Assembly (NCBI GenBank): GCA_019637795.1
Contig: JAHBUY010000004.1
Location: 496,001 to 560,000, forward strand
Reading direction: 5' to 3'
Origin: a bacterium
GTDB lineage: Bacteria; Desulfobacterota; Binatia; HRBIN30; CADEER01
DNA length: 64,000 bases
Translations under genes and position numbers: made by a program
Notes under the pieces: model-generated
The model's input: the letters and a program-made list of their open reading frames with translations, nothing else
What the model was told of the DNA's origin: nothing
Databases searched by the model: none
Shown here: in pieces, positions 7,714 to 16,474 of the stretch
Numbering within the stretch: position 1 is the stretch's first letter
Layout: the number at the start of each line of letters is the position of its first letter

Positions 7714-9102
7714 GTGAGCGACATGGGGGTCGGCGCATCGCCCTGGGAGCGCGCGCTCGCTCGTCTGCGCGACGCCCTCGGCGCGGATCGCGTCCTCGAG
7801 GGCGCGCCCGCCGCGGCGGCGCTGCGCGGGCGCGGCCTCAACCCCGGCAGCGACCCCGCGCCGCGCTATCTGCTGCGGCCGCGGACCACCGAGGAGTGCC
7901 GCCGCGCCGTCGCGGAGCTCGCCGCGGTCGGCGCCAGCGCCTGGCCGATCGCGGCGCTGACCACGTTCTGGGAACCGCATCGGGCGACCATCGCGGTCGG
8001 CATCGACACCCTGGGGCTGCGCGCGCCCTGCCGCGTCGACGCGCGCGAGCGGGTCGGCTATTTCGGCGCCGGCATCGCGATCCGCGAGGCCGATCGCCTG
8101 GCGCGGGCGCACGGCCTCTGCCTGCTCGCCTACCCGGACAGCGACGGTGGCACCTCGCTCGGCTCGCTGGCGGCGGTCGGCTGCACGACCGGTCTGGGGA
8201 TGGGCCGCGTCCAGCCGCTCGATCAGGTGATCGGGCTCACCGTCGTGTCGCGCGCCGGCAGCGTGCTGAGAACCGGCGCCTCCTGGCGCCTCGGCCACGG
8301 CGGCGCGGCGCACGGGATGCCGGATGCGACCGGCCTCTTCCTCGCCTCGCAGGGCGAGCACGGGGTGATCACCGAAGTGTTGCTGGCGCTGGCGCCGGCA
8401 CCGTATCTCGCGGCGCGCTGGTGGGCGGCGCCGTGCGGCGGCGCCGACCAGCTCGTCGGCCAGCTCGAAGGCGCGCGGCGGGAGCTCGACCAGGGCGTCG
8501 TCGACAGCCTGCGTCTGGAGACGGTGGCGGGCGGCCGTGAAGCGCCACGGGCGACCGAGTGGTTTCTCCGCTGCTGGGCCGCGGACTCGCCGCAGGTGGC
8601 CGACGATCGCTGCGCCAGCGCGGCGCGCCGACTCGGCGCCGGCGAGGCCCGGGCCTGGGTGGAGTCGCCGGCCGGCCGCCGCGGCGAGCCGCCCGATGAC
8701 GATCTCCGCTACTCGCTGCCGCCGGGCAGCCACCAGCAGCGCACCGGCACGGCGGGCTTCCTCGGCATCGAGGTGACGGTCAACTGGGGCGACCAGCTCG
8801 CGCCGTCGCTGCGCATCCTGACCGACCTGTTCGCGGCGCTCGGCGACCTCGGGCTCGGCCACCGCCGCCTCGGCATCTATCCGGGACCGCACGTGGTGGC
8901 GATCGGCGTGCAGGCGATGCTCTCCGGTGGCGAAACCACGGCCGATGCCGTACGCGAAATCATGGCCACCGCGGTGGAGCCCCTGAGCGCGCTCGGCGCC
9001 GTTCCCTACCGGCCGGGCCGCCTGTGGCGGGACGTCATGGTCCGACGGGAGCGGGACGACCCCTGCGCGGCGCTGGTGCGGCGCGCCGCGTGGTCGTCAT
9101 GA
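7714..9102 (+). CDS. FAD-binding oxidoreductase (PCMH/FAD_binding_4 type)
   Basis: The protein has 462 residues. It shows RPRTTEECRRAVAELAAVGA and then the PCMH-type FAD half-site, GAGIAIREADRLARAHGL and YPDSDGGTSLGSLAAVG, followed by the V(V)SRAGSVLRTG strand. The family (vanillyl-alcohol oxidase, glycolate oxidase GlcD, alditol oxidases) oxidises alcohols, hydroxy acids or amines with flavin. The C-terminal half is a substrate-cap domain without a recognisable signature. GTG at 7714 has GGAG four bases upstream; ATG at 7723 is an alternative. Its TGA overlaps the ATG of the next gene, so it belongs to the halogenase operon. Confidence 0.8.
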   Translation: MSDMGVGASPWERALARLRDALGADRVLEGAPAAAALRGRGLNPGSDPAPRYLLRPRTTEECRRAVAELAAVGASAWPIAALTTFWEPHRATIAVGIDTLGLRAPCRVDARERVGYFGAGIAIREADRLARAHGLCLLAYPDSDGGTSLGSLAAVGCTTGLGMGRVQPLDQVIGLTVVSRAGSVLRTGASWRLGHGGAAHGMPDATGLFLASQGEHGVITEVLLALAPAPYLAARWWAAPCGGADQLVGQLEGARRELDQGVVDSLRLETVAGGREAPRATEWFLRCWAADSPQVADDRCASAARRLGAGEARAWVESPAGRRGEPPDDDLRYSLPPGSHQQRTGTAGFLGIEVTVNWGDQLAPSLRILTDLFAALGDLGLGHRRLGIYPGPHVVAIGVQAMLSGGETTADAVREIMATAVEPLSALGAVPYRPGRLWRDVMVRRERDDPCAALVRRAAWSS

Positions 9103-10553
9103 GCGAGCTGCACCCCGCGCTGGCGTTCCTCCAGCAGCAGGCGCCCGCCAGCCGCGCGCTCGCCGCCGATACCCTGCTGATGGACGTCGAGGGCACGGCG
9201 GTGGAGATCGCCGTGGTGCCGAACGGCGGTGCGGCGTTCTTCGCCGCCGGCGCGACGCGCCTGGGGTACCGCTGCGGCGCCGGGTTGTCGGAGCCGGCGC
9301 GGCTGCGGCTGCGCGGCGCGCTGCTGGCGCTCCGCGATCGCCTCGCCGCCGGCTACGTCGCGACGCCGGACGCGCCGCTGCCGGCGGACGGCGGCTGGAC
9401 CGACGCGCTGCGCGGCGACGCGCTCGCCCCCTGGCGCGACTGGGCGACGCGGCAGTACCGGGCCGCGATCGAGCGCGGCGGGCGCGCCGCCTGCGCCGGG
9501 CTCCCCGACTGTCTCGACCTGCGCATGCGCCCGCCCCTGCCGCCGCCATGGCCGGCGCTGCGCGAGCCGCCGCGCGCCGGGGCGTGCGCCCGCTGCGGGC
9601 GCGCCCGCGGCTGCGCCGCGGCGCACGACCGCGACGATGCGACCGACGTCCTCGAGCCGCTGCGCCACGCCGACGCCGCCAGCGCCGAGCTCGCCGCCCT
9701 GCGCCTGCTGGCGGCCGAAGCCGCCGTGCCGATCGCCGCGGCCCTCGATGCCTACGCGCTGCTCCACGCCGCGTGCGGCGATCGCGCCGCGGACGGCGCC
9801 CTCGGGCTGGAATTCTCGCTGCGCCTGCCGGCCGGCGCGCCGCGGCCGGATCGCCTGCGCTTCGTCAGCTACTATCCGCTGGCGCGCAGCGACGCCGAGC
9901 GGCGCGAGATCCATCGCGGCCGCGCCGCCGCGGCGCAGCGACTCGCCGCCCACTGGCTGACGCCGCCCGCGCAGGGCGTCCTCGACGCCTGGCTGGCGAG
10001 CGCCGCGGACACCCAGCCGGCGACGCTCGGACTGTCGATCGGGGTCGAATTGGATGCCGCCGGCGCGCGGCTGCAGGTCTACGCCCATCCCGAGCCGAAC
10101 GAAGCGGCCCTGCGCTTCGCCGCCGCCGCCGTCGCCATCGCCGGCGGATCGCCCGCCGACGTGCCGGCGGCCGGCGACCCGCCGGTGCTGGTGGGCATCG
10201 CGCTCGCCGCCGGACGGCCGCCGGCGCTCAAGCTCTATCGCCATCGCACGTGGGATGGACGCGGCGAGACCGGTCTGCTGCCCGACGGGCTCGGCGCGCT
10301 GGCGCCGTTCAACCCGGGATGGGGGCTCGCGGTGCAGGAGCACGTCGCCGGCCGCGCCGCGTGGGTGAAGTGGGATTTTCCGGTGCCGACCCACTACCAG
10401 GCGTACGGCCATTTTGTAGAGTCGTTCTGGCGCCAGCTCGGCGGCCGGGACGGCAGCCGGCCGGCGTGGTTGTCGGGTGAGCAGTTCAGTCCGTGGCCGA
10501 CGTGGGCCAGTCTGGGGCGCGGCGGCGGGGTGCTCTACTTCCAGGCGCGTTGA
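9099..10553 (+). CDS. Unknown protein with C-x24-C-x2-C-x5-C motif (paralogue A)
   Basis: A 484-residue protein I do not recognise. Cysteines 138, 163, 166 and 172 form C-x24-C-x2-C-x5-C, suited to an Fe-S cluster or zinc. The second half alternates beta-rich segments with conserved-looking pieces: VGIALAAGRPPALKLYRHR, and VKWDFPV near the C-terminus. The protein at 12307-13500 has the same Cys spacing from the second Cys on, and similar LKLY/VKMY and KWD pieces, so the two are probably paralogues. The KxY pieces recall ABBA prenyltransferases, but this is only a resemblance. ATG at 9099 overlaps the preceding stop (ATGA). Confidence 0.75.
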   Translation: MSELHPALAFLQQQAPASRALAADTLLMDVEGTAVEIAVVPNGGAAFFAAGATRLGYRCGAGLSEPARLRLRGALLALRDRLAAGYVATPDAPLPADGGWTDALRGDALAPWRDWATRQYRAAIERGGRAACAGLPDCLDLRMRPPLPPPWPALREPPRAGACARCGRARGCAAAHDRDDATDVLEPLRHADAASAELAALRLLAAEAAVPIAAALDAYALLHAACGDRAADGALGLEFSLRLPAGAPRPDRLRFVSYYPLARSDAERREIHRGRAAAAQRLAAHWLTPPAQGVLDAWLASAADTQPATLGLSIGVELDAAGARLQVYAHPEPNEAALRFAAAAVAIAGGSPADVPAAGDPPVLVGIALAAGRPPALKLYRHRTWDGRGETGLLPDGLGALAPFNPGWGLAVQEHVAGRAAWVKWDFPVPTHYQAYGHFVESFWRQLGGRDGSRPAWLSGEQFSPWPTWASLGRGGGVLYFQAR

Positions 10554-10564
10554 GGGATGAAGAG

Positions 10565-12310
10565 ATGAGCGAACGCTACGACGTCATCGTCATCGGCGGC
10601 GGCCCCGCCGGCTCGCTGTGCGCCGCCATGCTGCGCAAGTACACGCCGGGGATGCGCGTGGCGCTGGTCGAGCGGGATGCCTTCCCGCGCTACCACATCG
10701 GCGAGTCGCTGGTGCTCGAGGTGAACCGCATCCTGCAGGACGCCGGCGTGCTCGAGAAAGTCGAGCAGGCGAGCTTCCTGAAGAAGGCCGGCGCCACCTA
10801 CGTCTGGGGCACCGACCGGCGGCCGTGGCCGTTCCTCTTCGCCGAATCGACCGGGCGGCGGCCGCACTTCGACGGCATCAAGGACTACACCTTCCACGTC
10901 GAGCGCGCCGACTTCGACCGCCTGCTCCTCGAGCACGCGCGCGAGCTCGGCGTCGAGATCCTTCAGCCCGCCGCCGTCCGCGACGTCCTGTTCGAGAACG
11001 GGCGGGCCACCGGCGTGCGCATCGAGCGCGACGGCGAGAGCCGGCAGCTCGACGCGCGCTATCTGGTCGACGCCAGCGGCCGCGCCGGCGTCGTCGCGCA
11101 CCGCATCGGCGAGCGCATCTTCGATCCGGTGATCCGCAACCTCGCCGTCTTCGGCTACTGGGAGAACGCCGAGATCGACCCCAGCTACTGCGTCGGCTGG
11201 AATCCCGCCGCGATCGCGGTGGTGAGCGCGCCCGAGGGCTGGGTCTGGTACATCCCGATCCGCGAGGGCCTGGTCTCGGTCGGCTACGTCACGCCCGCCG
11301 AGACCTTCAAGAAGCGCAACCGGGACGACCTGGAGGCGTACTACCGCGCCCAACTGCAGGACGTGCCGGAGATCGCCGCGTGGCTGCGCAACGGGACGCT
11401 CGTCGATCAGCCGCACGCCCCGGCGCGGGTGATGGTCGAGCGCGACTTCAACTACCTGCACACCCGGCTGTGGGGCCCCGGCTACGTGCTGGTCGGCGAC
11501 GCCGCCGGCTTCCTCGATCCGCTCTTCACCTTCGGCGTCTTCATGGCGGCGACCGGCGCCCAGCTCGCCGCCTACGCGATCGGCACCCTGCTCGACGAGC
11601 GCGCCGTCGGGGCGACCGAGGAGGTCGTGCTCGGCGGCTACGAGCAGCACATCCGCACCTACTACGGCGCTTTCGCCGCCATGCTCTACGTCTTCTACCG
11701 CTTCAATGGCGATCGCAGCGAGTATTGGCGCACCGCCCGCGACCTCATCCAGCGCGAGATGCTGCCGGCGAACATCACCGACCGCGAGGCGTTCATGGCC
11801 CTGACCTTCGGCTTCGGCGTCAACACCTACGTCTTTCACGAGGCGACGCAGCACTTCGGCCAGGTCGCCATGCGCCGCATCTTCGACATGGGCAATTCCG
11901 AGGACGCGCCGATCGCCTGGAGCGATCCCGGCGACTTCGGCGGCCGCTCGCTCGACGACGAGGCGCGGCCGGCGCTGGTGCAGGCGCCGACGATCACCGA
12001 AACGGTCATCCCGATCCACGGCTTCGGGCGCATGGTCCCGATGCGTCGCTTGGAATTCGCGACGCCGGACAGCGGCCGCTTCCCGCGCCACGTCTACGCG
12101 CCGGACTGGCTGAGCGACATCCTGCGCCACCTCGACGGCTCGCGCAGCGTGCGCGAGCTGACCGCCGCGCTCCCCGAGGGGCGCGTCCGCTTCGGCGCCA
12201 GGAAGCTCGAGCGCCGCGAGGTGCTGCACCGGACGCTGCGCATGCTCTACTCGCTCGGCGCGCTCGAGGACGCCGCGCCGGCCACGAGGAGCACCGCCGC
12301 GACCTCATGA
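10565..12310 (+). CDS. Flavin-dependent halogenase with winged-helix-like C-terminal tail
   Basis: A 581-residue FAD protein. It starts with the dinucleotide fold (VIVIGGGPAGSLCA) and has GDAAGFLDPLFTFGV near residue 311. It contains WVWYIP at 226-231, matching the WxWxIP signature of flavin-dependent halogenases. FLKKAGATYVWG supplies the candidate catalytic lysine (K73/K74). The pattern is closest to phenol/pyrrole-type halogenases rather than free-tryptophan ones. The last ~85 residues (LDGSRSVRELTAALP ... LRMLYSLGALE) resemble a PqqD-like winged helix that could bind a carrier or peptide; that is inferred. ATG at 10565 has AGGGA upstream. The stop overlaps the next ATG. Substrate and halide are unknown. 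Confidence 0.85.
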   Translation: MSERYDVIVIGGGPAGSLCAAMLRKYTPGMRVALVERDAFPRYHIGESLVLEVNRILQDAGVLEKVEQASFLKKAGATYVWGTDRRPWPFLFAESTGRRPHFDGIKDYTFHVERADFDRLLLEHARELGVEILQPAAVRDVLFENGRATGVRIERDGESRQLDARYLVDASGRAGVVAHRIGERIFDPVIRNLAVFGYWENAEIDPSYCVGWNPAAIAVVSAPEGWVWYIPIREGLVSVGYVTPAETFKKRNRDDLEAYYRAQLQDVPEIAAWLRNGTLVDQPHAPARVMVERDFNYLHTRLWGPGYVLVGDAAGFLDPLFTFGVFMAATGAQLAAYAIGTLLDERAVGATEEVVLGGYEQHIRTYYGAFAAMLYVFYRFNGDRSEYWRTARDLIQREMLPANITDREAFMALTFGFGVNTYVFHEATQHFGQVAMRRIFDMGNSEDAPIAWSDPGDFGGRSLDDEARPALVQAPTITETVIPIHGFGRMVPMRRLEFATPDSGRFPRHVYAPDWLSDILRHLDGSRSVRELTAALPEGRVRFGARKLERREVLHRTLRMLYSLGALEDAAPATRSTAATS

Positions 12311-13500
12311 GCGACGGCGTCCTGCGCCTGCCGGGCGAGCAGTTGGCGGCGTGGCTGGCTCGCCCCGGCGGCGCGCCCGCCCGCGTCGAGGTCACGTCGC
12401 CGCCGCCCGGTTGGGGTCCGCTGAAGCCGGCGCTGGTGCGCTTCGTGCGCGCCTGCCGCGCGGGCGGCGGACATCCCCCGGCGTTCCGCGGCGTGCCGCT
12501 GTGTCTGTTCGGCTCCGAATGGTCGGGCTTCCCCAGCGCCGAGCCGGCGGCGCCGCCGCTCGGTCGCTGCGCGGCCTGCCAGGCGCGCGCGCGCTGCGGC
12601 TTCGGCGCCGCGGTCCCCGACGAGCTGCTGCCGATCAGCGAGGCGCCGCTGCTCGCGCGCTGGCGGGCGCACGCGGCGGCGTTCCGGGACGTCACCGGCA
12701 GCGCCATGGCGCTGGCGGCGACGCCGCACCTCGAACGGATCCTCGCGCTCTACCGCGGACCGGTGAGCCTCGAGCCGTCGGTGCTGCTCAGCGGCGCGGT
12801 CGAGCCGTCGGCCCGGGTCGTCGTCTTCCCCCATCGCCTGCCCGAGGGCGCCGCGGCCGCGGCGGCGTATCGTGACGTGCTGCGCGGCACCGCGCGGCTC
12901 CTCGCCGATCTCGGCATGCGGCACGCCGACCCACTGCTCGCGGCGCTGGCATCGCTGCCCCCATCGCCGCTGCCGGTCGGCCTGGAGAGCCGCGGCGACG
13001 CCTGGCGGGTGAAGATGTATCTGCGCCTCGAGGACGCGTCGCCCGTCCGGCGCCAGGCCGCGCTCGCCGCGCTGGCGCGGTTCGCCCCCGACTGCGCGCC
13101 CGTCCCGCTCGCGGATCTGCACATGCTCGGGCTGGTGCTCGACGGCGACGGCCTGCACACCGTCAAAGCCTACCTGCTCGGTCGGCCCACCGGCGCCGGG
13201 GGCGCCGGGTTCCCGGCGCCGCTGCCGTCCGACCATCCGCTGCTCGCCCTCGCCGGCGGCGGCGCGCTGGCGACGCTCGACGTCTGGAACCGCGGCCCGC
13301 GCCGCGACGCCAAGTGGGACGTCAACGTCCGCGAGCACTATCTGGCCGGCGCCGCCGCGGAACGCCTGCTGGCGGCCCTCGCCTCGCCGCAGCGCGCCGC
13401 CGCCCTGCGCCCGCTGCTGCGCGCCCCCACCCACCGCGCCGACCTCGTCGCCATCGGCCTGCGCGGCCCGACCCTGGCGCTCTACATGGAGCTCAACTGA
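12307..13500 (+). CDS. Unknown protein with C-x21-C-x2-C-x5-C motif (paralogue B)
   Basis: A 397-residue protein coupled to the halogenase through ATGA. Cysteines 66, 88, 91 and 97 repeat the motif of the gene at 9099-10553 (VPLCLFG ... RCAACQARARCGF). Downstream pieces RVKMYLRLED, HTVKAYLLGR and KWDVNV also match it in kind and order. I cannot assign a family. The matched pair around a halogenase suggests two related subunits or enzymes acting on the same substrate. No signal peptide or membrane segment is visible. The operon appears to end here: the next gene is 187 bp away, and a 9-bp stem (13650-13658 with 13664-13672) lies in the gap without a T tract. Confidence 0.75.
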   Translation: MSDGVLRLPGEQLAAWLARPGGAPARVEVTSPPPGWGPLKPALVRFVRACRAGGGHPPAFRGVPLCLFGSEWSGFPSAEPAAPPLGRCAACQARARCGFGAAVPDELLPISEAPLLARWRAHAAAFRDVTGSAMALAATPHLERILALYRGPVSLEPSVLLSGAVEPSARVVVFPHRLPEGAAAAAAYRDVLRGTARLLADLGMRHADPLLAALASLPPSPLPVGLESRGDAWRVKMYLRLEDASPVRRQAALAALARFAPDCAPVPLADLHMLGLVLDGDGLHTVKAYLLGRPTGAGGAGFPAPLPSDHPLLALAGGGALATLDVWNRGPRRDAKWDVNVREHYLAGAAAERLLAALASPQRAAALRPLLRAPTHRADLVAIGLRGPTLALYMELN

Positions 13501-13687
13501 CGCCGCCGAAGACGAGAACGTCGCCGCCTGACGCGCGCGCGAGCGGCCACATCTCCTGCTGGTCGACCACGGTGGACGTGAAGCCGCGTGATCGCCGGCG
13601 ACCGCGAACGTGCGGTTGCCACGCGCGCCCGCCTGACGCTAGAGGGACGCCTGGCGCGCAGACCGCGCCAGGAGTGCCCCGCCTCGA

Positions 13688-14158
13688 ATGGAGACAGCGT
13701 ACATCACGGCGTTCGCCGCGTTGGCCGGATCGACGATCGGCGGCCTCACGTCGCTGACGGCCACCTGGCTGGCGCAGCGCTTTCAGTTCCGCGCCCAGCA
13801 ACTGGCGCACGACATCGCCCGCCGCGAGGACCTCTACAAGGATTTCATCAACGAAGCATCGCGCTGTTACTCCGACGCCCTGCAACGCCACGACATCGAG
13901 GTGGCGGCGCTCGTCCGCGTCTATGCCCTCGTGAGCCGCATGCGGATCCTCTCGTCGCCGGCGCTCGTCGAGCAGGCGGACAACGTCGTGCGGTTGATCA
14001 TGGAGACGTACGCCGGCCCGAACCGACCGATCGCCGAGGTCGTGGGCGAAGTGCGCAGCGGAACGCTGCTGGATCCCTTGCGCGACTTCAGCGACGCCTG
14101 CCGCGAGGAGTTGCGCCGAGGCGTCGTCATCCCACGGCTCCACGACCCCCTGCAGTGA
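13688..14158 (+). CDS. Small membrane-anchored hypothetical protein
   Basis: A 156-residue protein. One N-terminal membrane segment (about residues 5-28, ITAFAALAGSTIGGLTSLTATW) is followed by a charged, helical cytoplasmic part (ARREDLYKDFINEASRCYSDAL). This arrangement is common among uncharacterised short bacterial proteins. ATG at 13688 is the only reasonable start. It lies between the halogenase operon and the tRNA-Val island and shows no link to either. Function unknown. Confidence 0.6.
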   Translation: METAYITAFAALAGSTIGGLTSLTATWLAQRFQFRAQQLAHDIARREDLYKDFINEASRCYSDALQRHDIEVAALVRVYALVSRMRILSSPALVEQADNVVRLIMETYAGPNRPIAEVVGEVRSGTLLDPLRDFSDACREELRRGVVIPRLHDPLQ

Positions 14159-14410
14159 ACGCTCGGGCGGACGCGGCGCCGCGCATCAGCAACTGGCCGC
14201 GCACGCTCGGTTGGCGCAAGCCGCTGACGCTACCCGCTCACCGCATGCGCCCGCAGCGCCCGCCGCGCCGTCCACCAACCGGCGGTCACCGGCACAGCAG
14301 GGCCTGAATCCAGCCCTTGAGCAGCAGGGCGTCGACCTGGTCGATGGCCTCCATCCGCTGCCGCACCGTCGCCGGAAGGGAGATGCTCACCGTTGCGAGC
14401 TTCTCGCGCG
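14159..14410. other. Chromosomal flank of the tRNA-Val island, no firm gene
   Basis: This 252-bp stretch would have lain directly 3' of tRNA-Val before integration. On the minus strand a 34-codon frame from GTG at 14390 to a stop at 14286 begins SISLPATVRQRMEAID, which has a ribbon-helix-helix flavour. It is too short to claim as a gene and may be the remnant of an antitoxin. Nothing else is supported. Confidence 0.4.
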
Positions 14411-14459
14411 TCCGGAATGGTCGCACCTGGACTCGAACCAGGGACCTCCTGCATGTGAG
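14411..14459. repeat. Distal att-like site: 49-bp copy of the tRNA-Val 3' half
   Basis: These 49 bases are identical to 16769-16817, which covers the 3' part of tRNA-Val plus 7 bases downstream. Bases 14418-14459 equal the tRNA from its anticodon loop to the discriminator. The copy lacks the 5' half and cannot form a tRNA. A complete tRNA at one end and a 3' fragment at the other is the footprint of site-specific integration. Confidence 0.9.
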
Positions 14460-14608
14460 ACCGCCCAGGGGCAAATCCGCCGACATCCGCTGTCGCCCTA
14501 TGTCGTCGATTTCACGAGCAAATCGCGGCGTCGCTGATTCCGCCGACGTCCGCCATTTTTCGTCGTTGACCGCGAGTTATTGAGTCTCGCAGAATATAGT
14601 GACGGGAT

Positions 14609-15618
14609 CTAGAACAGCTCCGCTTGCTGCCAGAAGGCGGTCACCAGCGTGGGGCGGCGCTGCATTCGGCGCAAGGCGCGGCGCGCCACGGTGGTGAGCT
14701 GCGAGAAGTCCTTCGGACAGAAGTTGGGCAGCTCATGCTTCTTCCAGTACCCCCAGATGTATTCCACGGGGTTCAGCTCCGGCGCGTAGGCGGGCAGGTA
14801 CTCCAGGTGAATCGCGCCGCGCTGGCGAGCGATGAAGTCCTTCACCAGTCGACTGCGGTGCTGCCGCAGCCCATCCCAGATGATGAGCAGCTTGCCGGGG
14901 AGGGCCCGTTGGAGACGGCCCAAGAAGTCGACGATCTCCGGACTCTTGATCGTGCCGGGGTACAGCCGGAAGTAGAACTGCCACCACGTTACGCCCGCGA
15001 TCGCCGAGAGCGTCTTCCAGTGGAAGTGATACTGGAGGACCGGGGTCTGCCCCCGCGGCGCCCATGTCCGACAGCGGTGCGGGCGCTCACTGAGTCCGCT
15101 TTCATCGATGAAGACGATGGTGCGCCGCTCGCGGCGGGCTTTTTTTTAAGGGCGGGCCAGTGCTCGCGTTTCCACCAGCGGATACGGGCTTCGTCGCGCT
15201 CCAGGGCGCGCCCGGTCGGCCGCTGGCAGCTCCACCCGAGCTGCCGGAGCAAGCGCCAGACGTGGCCGGGATGGAAGCGCTCCGCGAACTCCTGCTCGAT
15301 CAGCTCCGCGACGCGCCCGGTGGTCCACAACCCGGTGGGGTATCCGAGCGCTTCCGGGCCGCGCTGCAGGGCGCGTTCGAGCTGGCGGCGTTGCGAGGCG
15401 GTCAGGCGCGGTGGGCGCCCCGCGCGCCCCGCCTTCTTCAGCCCGGCCCGCCCGTGGGTCGCCAACTGCTGCACCCAGCGACTCACCGACTGGCGATGGA
15501 CGCCCACCCGCCGCGCCACCTCGGCCGGTTTCACCCCGGCCTTCAGTAACCGCGCGGCCTCCAGTCGCCGCCGTTCCAACTCATCAAAATCCCGCTTCAC
15601 CCCCGCCGGATTTCCCAT
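14609..15618 (-). CDS. IS630 transposase, made by -1 frameshift
   Basis: Frame one starts at ATG 15618 (MGNPAGVKRDFDELE; a GTG at 15654 is possible). It carries a helix-turn-helix (KPAEVARRVGVHRQSVSRWV) and the winged-helix region, up to WPALKKK. A run of eight A follows. Slipping back one base continues as ARRERRTIVFIDESGLSERP, then the DDE_3 catalytic core (IIWDGLRQHRSR, APELNPVEYIWGYWK) to the TAG at 14609. The product would be 336 residues with catalytic D, D and E in FIDE, IWDG and NPVEY. Without slippage the N-terminal frame makes a protein without the catalytic core. The length matches IS630 transposases. Confidence 0.88.
15140..15147 (-). other. A8 slippage site in the transposase gene
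   Basis: Eight T on the plus strand (A8 in the mRNA, CTT-AAAAAAAA-GCC) sit exactly where the N-terminal and catalytic frames of the transposase must be joined. Either ribosomal -1 frameshifting or polymerase slippage would work. Both are known control mechanisms for insertion sequences. Confidence 0.8.
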
Positions 15619-15675
15619 GGATCGTCGTGTATCACATCCGCCGCTCAATGTCACTATATTTTACGATACTCAATA

Positions 15676-15694
15676 GGCTACAGTTTGGCTACAG
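15676..15694. repeat. ggctacagtt direct-repeat pair (arm-site-like), left copy
   Basis: ggctacagtttggctaca here closely matches ggctacagttgggctaca at 16685-16702 (one difference in 18). Each contains ggctaca twice. Short direct repeats close to a tRNA attachment core are typical of integrase arm-binding sites, so these could be leftovers of the recombination site of the original element. Confidence 0.45.
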
Positions 15695-15753
15695 TGGTCG
15701 TCGCTCCGCTGCGCTCGCAATCTCGCGCATCGCGCCGCCACATTGCCATGTGC

Positions 15754-15765
15754 TACGTTGACGTA
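15754..15765. promoter_or_regulatory. Palindrome upstream of the antitoxin gene
   Basis: tacgttgacgta is a perfect inverted repeat (tacgt-tg-acgta) ending one base before the antitoxin ATG at 15767. Phd/YefM antitoxins repress their own operons through short palindromes overlapping the promoter, so this is a likely operator. The role is inferred from position. Confidence 0.45.
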
Positions 15766-15766
15766 C

Positions 15767-16039
15767 ATGGAACGCATCGGAATCCGCGCCCTGCAGCAGC
15801 ATGCCAGCGCCGTCCTGCGCCGCGTACGACGCGGTGAGTCGATCGAAGTGACGGAACGCGGTCGCCCCGTCGCGCTACTCACCCCACCACAGCACAGCCT
15901 CCTCGATCAGCTCCGCGCTGCGGGACGCCTCACGCCGGCGGCCGGCGATCTGCTCGATCTCCCGATGCCGCGGAAGCCGTCCCCGGGCGTCGAGCTCCCG
16001 TCCAGGCGTCTGGCGCGCCTGCGGCGCGCCGAGCGCTGA
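15767..16039 (+). CDS. Phd/YefM-family antitoxin
   Basis: A 90-residue protein starting MERIGIRALQQHASAVLRRV, with the Phd/YefM pattern GESIEVTERGRPVALLTP. These antitoxins have a DNA-binding N-terminus and a disordered C-terminus that wraps the toxin; here the tail is basic and Pro-rich (PMPRKPSPGVELPSRRLARL). ATG at 15767 is chosen over the upstream frame start because the conserved fold begins there. It is followed after 30 bp by a VapC-type PIN toxin, forming a type II toxin-antitoxin pair inside the tRNA-Val island, where such pairs help retention. Confidence 0.85.
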   Translation: MERIGIRALQQHASAVLRRVRRGESIEVTERGRPVALLTPPQHSLLDQLRAAGRLTPAAGDLLDLPMPRKPSPGVELPSRRLARLRRAER

Positions 16040-16069
16040 CGACGACAGGCGCCCGTAGGACCGCCGATC

Positions 16070-16456
16070 GTGGTCTTTCTCGACTCCTCGGCGTTGGTGA
16101 AGCTGGTGATCCGCGAATCCGAGACACCTGCCCTCCGACGCTACCTGGCCACCCGCCCCCAGCGCATCGCCTGCCAGCTCGTCCGCACGGAGGTGCCGCG
16201 CGCGGTCCGCCACTTCGGGCCACGGGCGCTCGCCAAGGCCCGCAGCGTGCTGGAACGCATCGAGATCGTCCGCCTCGACGACGACCTGCTCGACGCGGCG
16301 GCCCTCATCGATCCGGCGGTGGTCCGGTCCCTCGACGCGATCCATCTCGCCACCGCCCGACTGCTGGCCCGCGAGCTCGAAGCCGTCATCACCTACGACA
16401 GCCGGATGCGCGCGGCTGCCGAACGCATCGGGCTGATCGTCGTCGCCCCGGCCTGA
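16070..16456 (+). CDS. VapC-like PIN-domain ribonuclease toxin
   Basis: A 128-residue PIN domain starting at GTG 16070 (MVFLDSSALVKLV). The acidic metal-binding residues are D5, E41 (RTEVPRA), D89 (SLDAIHLATA) and D110 (TYDSRM), so the nuclease should be active. VapC toxins cut tRNA or rRNA and are neutralised by the cognate antitoxin, here the Phd-type gene 30 bp upstream. The length is normal and the gene looks intact. Confidence 0.87.
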   Translation: MVFLDSSALVKLVIRESETPALRRYLATRPQRIACQLVRTEVPRAVRHFGPRALAKARSVLERIEIVRLDDDLLDAAALIDPAVVRSLDAIHLATARLLARELEAVITYDSRMRAAAERIGLIVVAPA

Positions 16457-16474
16457 GCCAGCGTTCGACGCGAG

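Larger units (their letters stand above)
14580..15673. mobile_element. IS630-family insertion sequence (1,094 bp)
   Basis: The element is bounded by TA dinucleotides at 14578-14579 and 15674-15675, the target duplication typical of IS630/Tc1-mariner elements. Reading inward, the left end starts TTGAGTCTCGCAGAATATAG and the right end, on the opposite strand, TTGAGTATCGTAAAATATAG. Over about 24 bases they differ at three positions. One transposase gene fills it, split by a -1 frameshift site. Its coding sequence is intact in the shifted reading, so the copy may be active. Confidence 0.92.

Noticed and set aside
13650..13672. 9-bp GC stem after the halogenase operon as terminator
   Set aside because: No T tract follows and such stems are common at this GC content.
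14286..14390. Short ribbon-helix-helix-like frame
   Set aside because: 34 codons, no partner toxin and weak similarity; kept only as a note in the flank description.
14418..14459. Possible second tRNA-Val
   Set aside because: Only the 3' half is present, without D arm or 5' acceptor strand. It is an att duplicate.
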